Below, piece by piece: positions 22,520 through 33,300 of a stretch of DNA of 64,000 nucleotides; position 1 is the first letter of the stretch; each line of letters begins with the position of its first letter. Under the pieces are notes generated by a model. The model did not search any database, was not told where the DNA came from, and saw nothing but the letters and a program-made list of their open reading frames with translations. This DNA is from Tetragonia tetragonoides (Eukaryota > Streptophyta > Magnoliopsida > Caryophyllales > Aizoaceae): NCBI GenBank assembly GCA_038025085.1, contig CM076146.1, forward strand, positions 12,090,001 to 12,154,000. Direction: 5' to 3'. The position numbers and the translations under genes are program-made.

Positions 22520-22745
22520 TGGGGGGAAACTTTGGGAAGGAAAATGAAAAATTTGGGAGGAAAGGGGAACGAGTTGGGAGGAAAGCTGAAAAAGTTGGAG
22601 GGAAGCTTAAAAAGTTGGGAGGGAAGCTGAAAAAGTTGGAGGGAAGCTGAAAAAGTTAGAGGAAAATCAAAAAAGTTGGGAGGGAAGCTGAAAAAAGTTA
22701 AGAGGGAAGCTGAAAAAATTGGAGGGAAACTGAAAATAGGGAATG
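22520..22745 (+). repeat. Purine-rich 19-22 bp minisatellite
   Basis: About ten imperfect units of GGGAAGCTGAAAAAGTTGGA, upstream of the transposase start on its strand. They could be part of the promoter or leader of the element. Open frames across it are by-products of the repeat. Confidence 0.85.
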
Positions 22746-23723
22746 AAATTCAGGTTTTTTTTTATTCGTGCGTTAATTAACTTCATTCTTTATTTTTAAA
22801 TCGATTTATAATTAATGGTTAATTTGTTGTTTTAACAAATATTTATTTGATTTTTCTTATTAGTTAGTGAATACTGAATATTGAGTTGCATTATATATTT
22901 ACCTTTTGAAATTCTATTCTCAAGGTAATAAAGTACTCTAATTTAAATAGTTTATAAGATTAACTAATATGTAATGTTACCGAATGAGTGAATTATGGGG
23001 TTACATATAATATAAAATCACTAAGTGGTTCATCAAATTAATAAAATTAAGATGCTATATAATTATAAATTATAGTTATTACATCACCTCGATACTTGAT
23101 TATTTTAGATCATGCGATCAACCTTCAAAATTAAACTATAATTAAGTATGAATTGAATGATAAATTTTAATTCTCAAAGTATTTCCTTTTTTATATCGTA
23201 TCATATCGCAAAGACGCTAATGCGCTCAATTGTCATAGTTTATCAAAACAATAACTTTTATATATATTTATCATAAATTAATGTAATCAATTGTCACAAT
23301 TCACCAGAATATTAAGAATTTATGTTTTACGATTTACTAATTCAAAAAAGTATAGTCGATTTATACATGAAAGTTTCTTATTAGTTATTACTATTATTCA
23401 CAGTGAAGTTAATTAGGTCGTGCGGATTAGATACGTCGGACTAGTAATAAAAGTGTCATCCACTGATCTTGATAACTAATATAGTTTACAATTAAACCAC
23501 TAGTTGTTGCCTTGTTGCTTCACACCAAATGTTAACATAAAAAATTGTCTTAAGTTGTTTAGCTATCCTATCATAGTTACTTGATTTATGATCACTAATT
23601 CACTATATGTTTGAAAATGTTGGTCCAACATAGTTCTTTACTCTTATTCATAGGGCTTATACCCAAAATGACCCCATGTATTAAATCACAACATACATGA
23701 CACAGTAATGTAGATCCGAATGA

Positions 23724-24247
23724 CTCCCTCCTCTCTCCTCTCTCTAAAAAACCCTAACTCTATTTTTGTGATTTAGGGGCTACCATCAGCGAATCGCTGA
23801 TGGTAAGCCCCAATCCTTCTAGTTTATTCGTCTGGTTTAGTTTTTCAGTTTCATGATTGGGAATAAAATCAGTCTCTTCTTCTGTGAGAGTTAGTTTGTC
23901 CCAATTTTTGGGTATGACTGTCTCTCCTTTTGTGAGAGTACTGTTTATTTTCTATTTCGTTACTCATATGGCGGTACTTCAGATCATCTTCTTCAAGAGG
24001 CTTTCTATGATGTCAGATTTGTACGTTCAACAAAGCTATGGCGACAGGGCCCTCCGCGAAAAGGCTGCAATATGGAAAAGAGCGATTGAAAGGAGACCGT
24101 TCGGACTCGTCGAATCTACCATGCTAAATAGCTTTATTACTCGAATGTTATTTGATGTTTTAGAATTGCATCTTGTTGTTTCTGATTTCGTTTGTAGATG
24201 CCGTATGGCTTATTATTATGAATGAATTTAATTTTCCCCTAAAAAAA
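23724..24247 (+). mobile_element. Poly(A) retroposon nested in the hAT element
   Basis: A 17-bp perfect direct repeat (AATGTAGATCCGAATGA at 23,707-23,723 and 24,248-24,264) flanks a 524-bp segment ending in a run of A. That is the signature of LINE-machinery insertion. The 3' end (GTAGATGC-TATGGCTT...TATGAAT...CCCCTAAAA) resembles that of another poly(A) segment ending near 62,500, and both start near CTCTCTC...CCTAACTCT. An open frame at 23,857-24,225 is not recognisable as a known protein. It could be a SINE-like family or a truncated LINE. It inserted after the hAT element. Confidence 0.8.
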
Positions 24248-24265
24248 AATGTAGATCCGAATGAA

Positions 24266-24629
24266 ACCGAACTCGAAAGACCCGAATATTGACCCGACTA
24301 GACACTGAGATTATCCAATAGTCACCCGACTTGATATCCACCCGATCAAACATTGATCCGACCAGACGCACATCAATGCAAATCCGAAATGGACCCGAAA
24401 TCGAAATAACCGACAATCCAACAATGAACCCGACTCGATATTGACCCGACCCGTACCCGCAATTTGGTCCAATGCTTATCTAATCCGTAACCGAACCGAA
24501 TCCGAAATATCTTGAACGAATAAAAACCGAACCCGAACCTTGATGAACCGAAACCGAACCGAAACCATACAAAGCTGCCCGAAGTGACCCGACTTGAACC
24601 CGATCCGAACGACCCGTTTTCCAGGTCTA
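24266..24629. repeat. hAT right subterminal repeat region
   Basis: About ten GACCCGA/AACCCGA motifs plus AACCGAA motifs, dense up to the terminal repeat. They lie on the same strand as those of the left end rather than inverted. Confidence 0.75.
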
Positions 24630-24819
24630 GATATAAGGAGGCTTTTGCTAAAACTGATTAGCACTAACAAAAAGAAAGGAACAAATAGTAAGTCAGCTCA
24701 TCAACCGACTCCCCACCACGAGCGTCTCTATTTAGCCGAGTACTCTCTTATGCCACTTTATATTTCTTTTATTATAATCAATGCCATATCATCCTCAGAA
24801 TATGGTTTGACCCATATTC

Positions 24820-26004
24820 TCAGAATACAAATAACAAGGCTCTTTCCAAAAACTTAGCAAAGGTCATGCCCAATGGGGTGTATTGCCTTTGCGGTTTGTC
24901 GTAGACAGCATTAACTTCATTTACCTTGTTGGAAGAGCTTCCCGAGTTGGGATTCTTCTTGTAGTTCGAGTTATAAGTGCATTTGTTGAAGAAATCTTTG
25001 TCTTTCTTCTTTTTAAGTGCTTGACCGTCCTCTATGAGCAATCCCACACTATTGAGTTGTGTGTATGAAGTAATTGCCTGATATTTGAGAGGATTCAAGT
25101 AAGGGGGTTGTAAATTCTTGATGAGTTTCCGAATTTGCTCTTCCTCGGATGGACGGTCAAGCATTTCGGCCACTTTAGTTCTCCATTTCTTAACAAAGTT
25201 AGTGAAACTTTCATTTTTACGTTGCTTTGTTTCTTCCAGCTCTCTCATGGTAATTTGTTGGATGACGTTGTCGGAATATCTAATGAGGAACAAACTAGAC
25301 ACCTTGTTCCATTCTTGAATCTGACCGGGCTTAAGCTTGAATAACCATGCCCTAACAGTGGGGTCCAAGGTTTGTGAGAAAAGGTGAATATAGAGGTCAG
25401 GATCCACTCCTCTTAGGCCCATTGCGGTGGTGAAAGCCCTTATGTGATTTTTTGGATCATCGGTCCCTTTGAAGATGGGGACTTCAGGCATTGAGAATTT
25501 TTGTGGGAGTTTCCCCTTGATGTGAGAGGAATATCCTTCAGCATTGATCATGTAGTCACTTATGATCTTGTTTTGAGTCAGAGCTAACTCAAGGTTCTTA
25601 ATTTGTGCACTTAGCTCTTCCACTTTGTCCTCTCGAGGTGGAGGGTCATGTTAGTTAAAAGGGTTAGTTTCCTTAACCTTGCTTTCTATCCATGTCACAC
25701 GGTTTTCCATAGTTTTCAGCATTGTCATCATTTCAGTCAAGATTTCATCGGTAGTCTTAGGCGGTGGAGGTGGCATGTCACCTTCGGCCATTTTGGTCAA
25801 CTCAGAACCTGGTGGAAGATATGGACGGGGAGTAACAAATACTGCGTCGAACTTAGCTTTGCTCGAAGGGGGAGACTCCAATACGAGCTTCCTAACCAGA
25901 CGTTGATTACTATGATCGCGCTCCCAACTTTTCGGACCGACTGTTTTCTTCCCAATCCTGGACAGCGGATAAGACTTAGAAAAGGAAAGAATAACAAGTT
26001 CCAC
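24820..26004 (-). pseudogene. Tat/Ogre-like Ty3/gypsy gag, one in-frame stop, 3' truncated
   Basis: A 117-residue N-terminal part (26,004-25,651) ends at TAA (25,651-25,653). The same frame continues without shift through a coiled stretch (EELSAQIKNLELAL) into a retrotransposon gag core with PIFKGTDDPKNHIRAF, AWLFKLKPGQI and FLIRYSD, then a basic region and PLGMTFAKFLERAL. This gag type fits the Tat/Ogre branch of Ty3/gypsy. No protease or pol follows, and the sequence changes to unrelated DNA near 24,820, so only the 5' part of the element remains. The element is read on the minus strand, with PBS and LTR at 28.1-29.7 kb. Confidence 0.85.
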
Positions 26005-26065
26005 AAAAGAAAAGTTTTAAAACAAAAGTGGGAAATCTCTATCTAGAATATTCTATCAACATAGT

Positions 26066-26981
26066 TGATATAACCAAAATATCGAGGGCCGAGCTATCGA
26101 CCCCCGTCCTAGCTACGCCAGAAGAATCCTGACCTTCAGCAGAGCAAGGATCATCGACAACTCTAAAAAGGCATTTCTTCACCTCGAGGGGAAACCCCGG
26201 ATCGAGGGTTCCCCCGCCCGCTGCTCAACATCACCAACAGACCCGGGAAGATCTACCTCAACTACCAGTCTCGTACCGACCCAAGGATTACAATTATGCT
26301 CTGGCTCGACTAAGAGGGTCGGCTCAGCCATGAATCGACCCTTAGGCTTTCTGTACACTCAACCCTGACGACAACACATGTACTATGCGAATATTCTTAC
26401 AGAGATTCGGATGACTGCCTTGGCGCCCACGCTCTCTAAGCCCCAAGGACAGAAGTGACGACATCAACTGTACGAACCCCTACGTGGAATCATCCCAAGG
26501 GATCATACCACAACTCACGTGACCACCCCTCTAAGCCGACTTAGAGAGGGACGTACGTACAGGGCTACGTGTCCACTGTTCATTCGACGAAGCTAGCCGT
26601 CTTTTGCCCTACAAATACCTGCGCGGAAATCAAGGCAAAGGTAAGGTCATTCTATTGAGAGAACATTCACACTATCTGACATTGAGCTCTGACATTCGGT
26701 CTTTCAGCTCTGATTCCCATAGTCTGACGCTCAATCAAATCCTCACCTCATTACTCCAAATATACATGCTTGTACAAAAGTACCTCTCGTAAAGATCTCC
26801 ATTTACTGACTTAAGCATCGGAGGGGTCTTCTCGGGTTGACCCCCCGAGCTAGTTCACCTTTGCTTGTCTTGTGCAGGTAGCAGTGGAGAGGGTCAGGAA
26901 AACAGACAAACAGCCCCCGCTCGCACATCTCGATCCCAACATCTTCCCAGTGTTCGACCCCCCTTCAAATCAGGTGAAACA
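26066..26981 (+). mobile_element. Solo LTR (Ty3/gypsy-like), 916 bp
   Basis: It starts TGATATAACC and ends GTGAAACA, and is flanked by a perfect 5-bp duplication ATAGT (26,061-26,065 and 26,982-26,986). It is GC-richer than its surroundings. A plus-strand promoter-like CCCTACAAATACCT lies near 26,607, and GACTTAAGCATCGGAGG, typical of some plant gypsy LTRs, lies in the second half. It sits in the leader of the broken gag element and so arrived later. Orientation is inferred from the promoter-like motif. Confidence 0.82.
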
Positions 26982-27023
26982 ATAGTTACCATTGGGGACT
27001 AAGTAATGAGTTTAGGTCAAAAG

Positions 27024-27397
27024 ATCTCGACGCGGGATAAAAATAAAAAGATATTATACTCTTGACTAAAAGGAGAGGGGAGAGATATTATACTCTTGAC
27101 TAAAAGGAGAGGAGAGAGATTTTATCTCGACTCAATATGGGATAAATAAAAAGATATTATACTCTTGACTAAAAGGAGAGGGGAGAGATTTTATCTCGAC
27201 TCAATATGGGATAAATAAAAAGATATTATACTCTTGACTAAAAGGAGAGGAGAGAGATTTTATCTCGACTCAATATGGGATAAATAAAAAGATATTATAC
27301 TCTTGACTAAAAGGAGAGGGGAGAGATTTTATCTCGACTCAATATGGGATAAATAAAAAGATATTATACTCTTGACTAAAAGGAGAGGGGAGAGATT
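27024..27397 (+). repeat. 69-bp tandem repeat in the gypsy leader
   Basis: GATATTATACTCTTGACTAA recurs at 27,051, 27,085, 27,153, 27,222, 27,291 and 27,360, mostly 69 bp apart with one short 34-bp unit. Each unit also carries ATCTCGACTCAATATGGGAT. It lies between the PBS and gag of the Tat-like element. Copies are nearly identical. Confidence 0.93.
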
Positions 27398-28128
27398 CTG
27401 TACTGAGATCCTTCACTAAAACTCACTACCTAAATTATGGGAAAGAATAAAGCATTAAACATTTCCTAAGGTAACAAGCATCATATAGAACATTCGGGGA
27501 TATTGTTTTCTAAAAATAAAGTTCTAGACTCAATCTTAAGACAAAATCTAGACTCAAAAAAGAAAAAGATCCTAATTAGGGTCTAACCTAATATTCTATG
27601 TTAACCAAAACGACTACGCAAAGATTGCGTTCACATATGGGCAAACAGCACAACAGCGCAAATGACATGATCATGAAAATCTAGCATGGACATGGGACTA
27701 AGTTTCAACCTAAAACATTGGTTCTAGTTCATGCAATGGGGTAGGCTTAAGGGTTTTGGTCAAAAGGGTACTCATGATCAAGAATGTACAACAATCCGCG
27801 GGATGCGCGACAATGTGATGCATTCTTGTTATCCTACTCGTTGACTGGACGAATGCATAAGAAGGTACATGAGGTGGGGGGATCCATGTTTCTTGGCAAA
27901 GAAGAATCGAATGGATTCTCACCAAGGCACTTCACCACACTCCGTTGGCTAAGAAACTAGTTTGAACTTGTAAAAACAAGCTCGGAAGTCGCGCAAGCGC
28001 ATGCACATGAATGCAATTTAATAAGATGAATGACGAAGCACAAAATAATAATAAGAACACTCAAGGTAGTGAACCAAGCAAAAATAATAGCATTGAATCG
28101 ATTTTCAAGTTACACCCTCTTAATCATG
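27398..28128 (-). other. 5' leader of the Tat-like element
   Basis: Non-coding sequence between the PBS and the repeat array. No reliable gene is visible. Confidence 0.5.
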
Positions 28129-28146
28129 TCCCCAGTAAAGTCGCCA
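28129..28146 (-). other. Primer-binding site of the Tat-like element
   Basis: The minus-strand sequence TGGCGACTTTACTGGGGA lies one base from the end of the LTR. It resembles the tRNA-Arg-type PBS (TGGCGACTCTGCTGGGGA) reported for Tat/Ogre elements, with two differences. Confidence 0.7.
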
Positions 28147-29110
28147 CTGTAGGCTACCGGATTTTTCTAACCTTTTCTCCGTACCGAGCTGCCTGCGGGA
28201 TAGCCTGGGAGAGCGCGTCTTTTCGGATTTCGTGAATCTCTCGAGTGTGAATGCACATGAAGATTTTTCTTTCGTACTAAGGACATGATTAAGATTGTAG
28301 GAAGTTACCACCAAATTTTAAAAAATTTGGAACTCTTGGAGTCAAGTCAATAGTCTAGAATGGCGTCAACCCAACTCCTGTGCACCCCAATCCCTATTGG
28401 GGGAATTGACTTCATAAATGAGTTCGAGGGAGTGAGTACGAGCTAGGAAGGTGTTAGGCACCCAACTCGCCCGTTGACAACAACGGCCTTTACTAATCAA
28501 TTCAATGCGATTATTAATCCTACGGTTCCAAAGAAAGTTCAATTTGTCCATATTCCTAGTTTTAACTAATGGGTTGAACAAACATTTATTATTGTGATCA
28601 CTTTTAACATCTTATCAACTTACATGCTTGTATTGCTAGAAAACGATAAATATGCTAAAACCTGCGAGTTAGAAGGCAAACAAGTAATTCATCCACCAAT
28701 TCACAAACAAAGCATAATTTAATAATAAAGAGCAATAAATAACAAAATATGCATTCATTCATTAGGTTTAATACAAGCCCTTTTGCTTAAAATACGCCAT
28801 GCATGTACATATCACATAAACCAAATCCTTTAGTAAATAACAAGCAATATAAAATTTATTGAAAACCCTCAGGTTAGATTATTTGGATGCTCACAATGAA
28901 CTTATTGGGTTGTTATGCTTGAATTCTTTCTCTTGATGAAGTATGAAGGTTTATTATTGTGGTTTTAGGGCTAGCCTAAAGAAGGAGTACAATCAGAATT
29001 TTAGGGTTTTTTAGGACAGAGAAACTACCAACTAAAAGACCAACCTTTTGTCTCTAACTGCCATCCTTTGAGAGAATGTCCAACCCCTTCAACTGAACCC
29101 TAAGTTTTGT

Positions 29111-29118
29111 TTATATAG
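29111..29118 (-). promoter_or_regulatory. LTR TATA box
   Basis: CTATATAAACA on the minus strand, about 960 bp upstream of the PBS. It is a plausible transcription start region for the Tat-like element. Confidence 0.5.
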
Positions 29119-29191
29119 AAGAGGGGGAGCTGCCAGGGTTTGGCACGGAAATCGAATGGGCCTCGAATTTTGCCGTCCGCGAGAAAAGGTC

Positions 29192-29368
29192 CAGGCGGCC
29201 ATGCAACTAGGCCGAGCGGCTGAGCCGTCAGGACAAGCGGTCAAGCCGCTTGGCAAGCGGCTTAGACGCTAGGCAAGCGGTCAAGCCGCTTCGCCTAACG
29301 GCATAGTCGCTTGTCCTAGCGGCCACCGCTTGAAATCAAGGGTGGCCGCTTGGACTTGGAGCGGCGTG
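29192..29368. repeat. GC-rich AAGCGGC palindrome cluster in LTR
   Basis: Repeated AAGCGGTCAAGCCGCTTGGC-type units, in which AAGCGG and CCGCTT alternate so that each can form a hairpin with its neighbour. The block is strikingly GC-rich for this window. Confidence 0.8.
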
Positions 29369-29796
29369 CCTTCATAGGCGCCTGTCTGCTTTTCTAAGAG
29401 GGGGAGGCTTTTCCGAGGAGGGTCTACGCGGGATTGACTGAGTTTTCTTGTTTGACATAGGGTTGACTCATGGGTTTGGGTTACCTTTCGGGCCCTTAGG
29501 TTCAAATAGACCTATCTCTCAGTTTTGGACTCCAATTGAATTGAGTCCAACTGGTTTGGATCACCTGTACAAAAAGCTTCCATTGGTAAATTAAATGAAA
29601 TAGGATAATCATCAGAGAAGTTATTCTCGCAACCCAAGTTCGAGCAAAATCTAATCCTTTCATCATCGAGTTTATATGGGGACTTATCTAGACATAATTT
29701 TTGGTGTCTATAATAGGTGAGCCGGAGCTGTTATGTAACATCCTAATCCAAACATTATATTTAGTAGTTCAAACAACATGATCAATAGATGCCTTG

Positions 29797-30302
29797 TGTC
29801 ACGGTCCGCCTTTTCAAGTCGAGGGACTTACGGCGCGTTGTCTCCTAGCGTCAAGAGTTCCAGCCGTACAAAACGAACGTTTTCGAGGTGTCCGTGGACA
29901 CAAGAGAGTGAGGGAGGGACAGATTTTGAGAGAGGGGTGGATGACGAAAGCAATCAATACAGTTTAACAACAAAAAGCATTGACATCAATACATCGATAT
30001 GCAGGACTGCTTCCCCCAAAAAGATTCCTTAGAGCTTTATTCATTCTGACGGGAGTATACATCAAGAGTGCATAACTTTCATACTCAATATCTACTCCTA
30101 AAAGTAAAAGAACTAGAAAGCTTAAAGACATGTACAAGGGTCAACACGCAGGAAGCGCCTTATAGACATGTTAGAAAAGAACTAGAAAGCTTAAAGACAT
30201 ATCCAATGGTCAACACGCAGGAAGCTCCTTAGAGACATGTTACATTTTAAGAAAAGTAAAGGAAATCTGTAAATTACATGGTGTGAAAGGTGGAACCTAA
30301 CA
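29797..30302 (-). repeat. Gypsy 3' LTR
   Basis: Contains an internal tandem duplication of about 68 bp (30,105-30,240: AACTAGAAAGCTTAAAGACAT...GACATGTTA), also present in the other LTR copies. A polypurine tract (minus AGTGGGGGAGAA, 30,303-30,314) abuts it. Confidence 0.9.
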
Positions 30303-30343
30303 TTCTCCCCCACTAAAATTGTCGACATTATCGGCGACGTGAT

Positions 30344-33300
30344 TCAGTCATCAAGTGTCGGGGACAGCTTGGTGCAGATGTTGGCTCGGTTAGACTTGTT
30401 GCGGGCGGAATCTTCCGGATCTACATGGTACAGCTTCAAACGACTCACATGAAAAACAGGGTGTACTTTCATCCAAGTCGGGGGTTCCACTTTGTAAGCG
30501 GTCTTTCCCAACCTTTTGGTGATAAGGATGGGGCCTTCATATATGCGGACCAGCCACTTGTCACTTCCTCTAAGGATTCGAATCTGCTCTGGGAGGATTT
30601 TCACCATTGCTAGGTCTCCCACTTCGAACTCAAGTGGCCTTATCTTCTGATCGGCCCATTTCTTCATGTGTTTTGAACCCTTTTCTAGGTAACGCCGAGC
30701 AATGTCAGTGTTTTTCTTCCATTCTCTGGTGAACTCATAAGCCTTCTTGCTCCAACCCTTGTAATGACCATCCACTTTGTGTGGTAAGAGAGGTTGTTGT
30801 CCCGTGACAACTTCGAAGGGACTCCTGTTGGACGAGGAGCTCTTCTGAGAGTTGAAGTAGAGTTGGACTATATCTAGTAGTCTAACCCAGTCTCTCTGGT
30901 TGGCACTCACGAAGTGTCAAAGTTATTCTTCGAGGAGCTCGGTGAATCTTTCAGTCTGTCCGTCCCTCTAGGGATGGTATGCTGAAGACATTTTACCTCT
31001 AACCCGAGAAGCTTGAAGATTTCAACCCAAAAGATACCTTTGAACCGGGGGTCTCGGTCTCTCACAATGCTCCTAGACAGAACCTAGTACTTGACAATGT
31101 ATTTGAAGAACAAGATGGATGTCTCTTCTGCTCTGATAGCTTTCGGTATTGGGATGAAATTGGCATAATTCGAGAATCGATGCACTATTACCATAATCGC
31201 CGATAAGGGTCCGACCTTCAGTAACCCTTTGATGAAGTCCATGGAGATACTCGCCCGTGGTCTAGTCGGCACTGCGAGTGGATTTAGAAAGTCGCCCAAC
31301 TTGAATCAATATGGCTTGTCTTGCTGACACATGAGACACGTCCGAGTGTAGCTCACTACATCATAGTTCATGTGGGGCCAGAAATACCCTTGTGTTAACA
31401 AGCTCAAGGTTCGTTGCCACCATCGATGTCCTGCCCAAAGGGTGTCATGACATTCACTCAGCAATTTTCTCCGAAGGCCCTCGGCCCTGGGAACATACAA
31501 CCTATGTCCCTTTGTGAAGATAAGGTCATCTTCTATCCAGAATCGTCGCGTTTTTCCTTCTTTAGTGAGGTGTTTGATGGTCTTCGTCATCGTATCTTGA
31601 TCCAGATGTTACTTGATCTGGTCGCGGATTGTATTGGCCACATGACTTGTCAGCAAGTGATCCATTTGCTTCAAGGCAGTGAAGTCAGCCCTACGACTGA
31701 GAGCGTTCGCGCCCTTGTTGTTGACCCCAGGTCTGTATGTGAACTCCACATCAAATTGTGCAAGAGATTCTTGCCAGCGAGCTTGTCGACGGTGAGTCTT
31801 GGTTAGGTTAAGAAGTGGCTCGCCGCGATGTTGTCTGTGCGAACGAGGAACTTCGAATCCAGAAGGTAGTGTCTCCAGACCCTTAAGTAATGTACAATTG
31901 CCAGTAACTCCTTCTCTTGAGCGGCATACCGCCTCTCGACCCCATTCAGCTTGCGGCTCTTGAAAGCAACAGGATGCCCTTCTTGAAGTAGTACTCCCCC
32001 GAGGGAAAAGTCTCAGGCTTCAGTCTCGACCTCGAAAGGTTTTGTGACATCAAGGAGAGCCAACACCGGTTCCCTGGTTACCATATTATTCAAATTTTCA
32101 AAAGCCTCATTCTGTGATTTAGCCCAATTCCAACCTTCACACTTCTTGAGCAAGTCTGTGAGGGGAGTCACAATACCAGAATACCCTGCAATAAAACGCT
32201 GGTAGTAGTTAGCAAGGCCAAGGAAGGAACAGAGCTCAGAGATATTCTTCGGAGGTTGCCACTCCTTGATGGCAGAGACTTTCTTAGGATCCATGCGCAT
32301 CTTCCCCTTTCCTACAAAGTAACCAAGGAAACTAATTTCCTCTTGTGCAAACAAGCACTTCTCTGGCTTCACGAAGAGGTGGTGCTCACGCAACTTCTCG
32401 AACACAAGTTTTAAGTGTTTCAAGTGTTCGCTAATGGTCTCAATGTAGATCACAATATCATCAAGAAATACCACCGCGAACTTATTCAAGTATCCGTAAG
32501 ACATGGTTCATCGAAGTGCAGAACGTTGCAGGAGCATTCGTCAGTCCAAAGGGCATCACTAACCACTCAAAACCCCAATATCTCGCCACACAAGATCTCT
32601 TCGGCTCGTCCCCTTCTGATATACGAACTTGATGGTACCTGGACCTCAAATCAAGCTTCGTAAAGTACACAGCATCACCGAGTTGATCGAACAAGTCAGC
32701 AATCAACAGAATAGGATAGTGATTACTCACCGTAAACTTGTTTAGTGCCCGATAGTCAATACACAGCCGGAGAGTTCCATCATGCTTTTTCTGGAACAAC
32801 ACCGGAGCTCCATAGGGCGCTTTGGACGGTCGGATGAATCCTCCCTTCAAGAGTCCATTCAACTGTTTCCTCAGTTCCGCCAGCTCGGGAGGTGCCATCC
32901 TGTAAGGGCTATGAGCGGATACGGGTCGGCGAGGGGGGAGGACTTGGGGTAGGTCATCGGGCAAGATGTCCTTGAATCCCTTAAGCAGACTCACTACCTC
33001 CGCATAAGTGTTCTCATCCTTACAATCTTCCTTCATCGACAGTTCACATCTTCGAAGACCCTTCTGAAACTGCATTGACGAGAGCATTTGCCTCCGTCTA
33101 TCCTCAACCTTCGCATTCGACGCTTTCACAAGACATGGGTTGTCACCCACCAATAACAAGGAACTCAAATGTGGCATGGGCGCTGCTTTGGACGTGCGGA
33201 GGAAGCACATACCCAGTACCATCTTAAAATCATCTAGTGGAGTCACAGTAAGGTCCAACTAACCACTCCACTCCCCTATCCGAGTAAGGACTCCCTTGGA

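Larger units (their letters stand above)
16830..24629 (-). mobile_element. hAT DNA transposon, 7.8 kb, transposase dead
   Basis: The terminal inverted repeats are TAGACCTGGCAAA (left) and TAGACCTGGAAAA (reverse complement of the right end). The flanking 8-bp duplication GATATAAG is perfect (16,822-16,829 and 24,630-24,637), diagnostic of hAT elements. Inside are a minus-strand BED/hAT transposase gene with disabling mutations (18,372-20,726), a minisatellite, a (GA)n tract and a nested poly(A) retroposon (23,724-24,247). Both ends hold dense CCCGA/CCGAA motifs, probably transposase-binding subterminal repeats. The element is larger than most plant hATs even without the nested insertion. Confidence 0.92.
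28148..29740 (-). repeat. 5' LTR of the Tat-like element (outer end uncertain)
   Basis: The inner end is fixed by TGTAGG (LTR end ...CCTACA on the minus strand) next to the PBS. The outer end is my estimate at ...GTAACA; the partner LTR is not in the window. A minus-strand TATA box (CTATATAA, 29,111-29,118) divides U3 from R/U5. U3 contains a GC-rich palindrome cluster (29,192-29,368). Confidence 0.5.

Noticed and set aside
23857..24225. 122-codon plus-strand frame in the nested retroposon
   Set aside because: Not recognisable; kept only as part of the retroposon because its flanks (TSD, poly(A)) show it is an inserted RNA copy.
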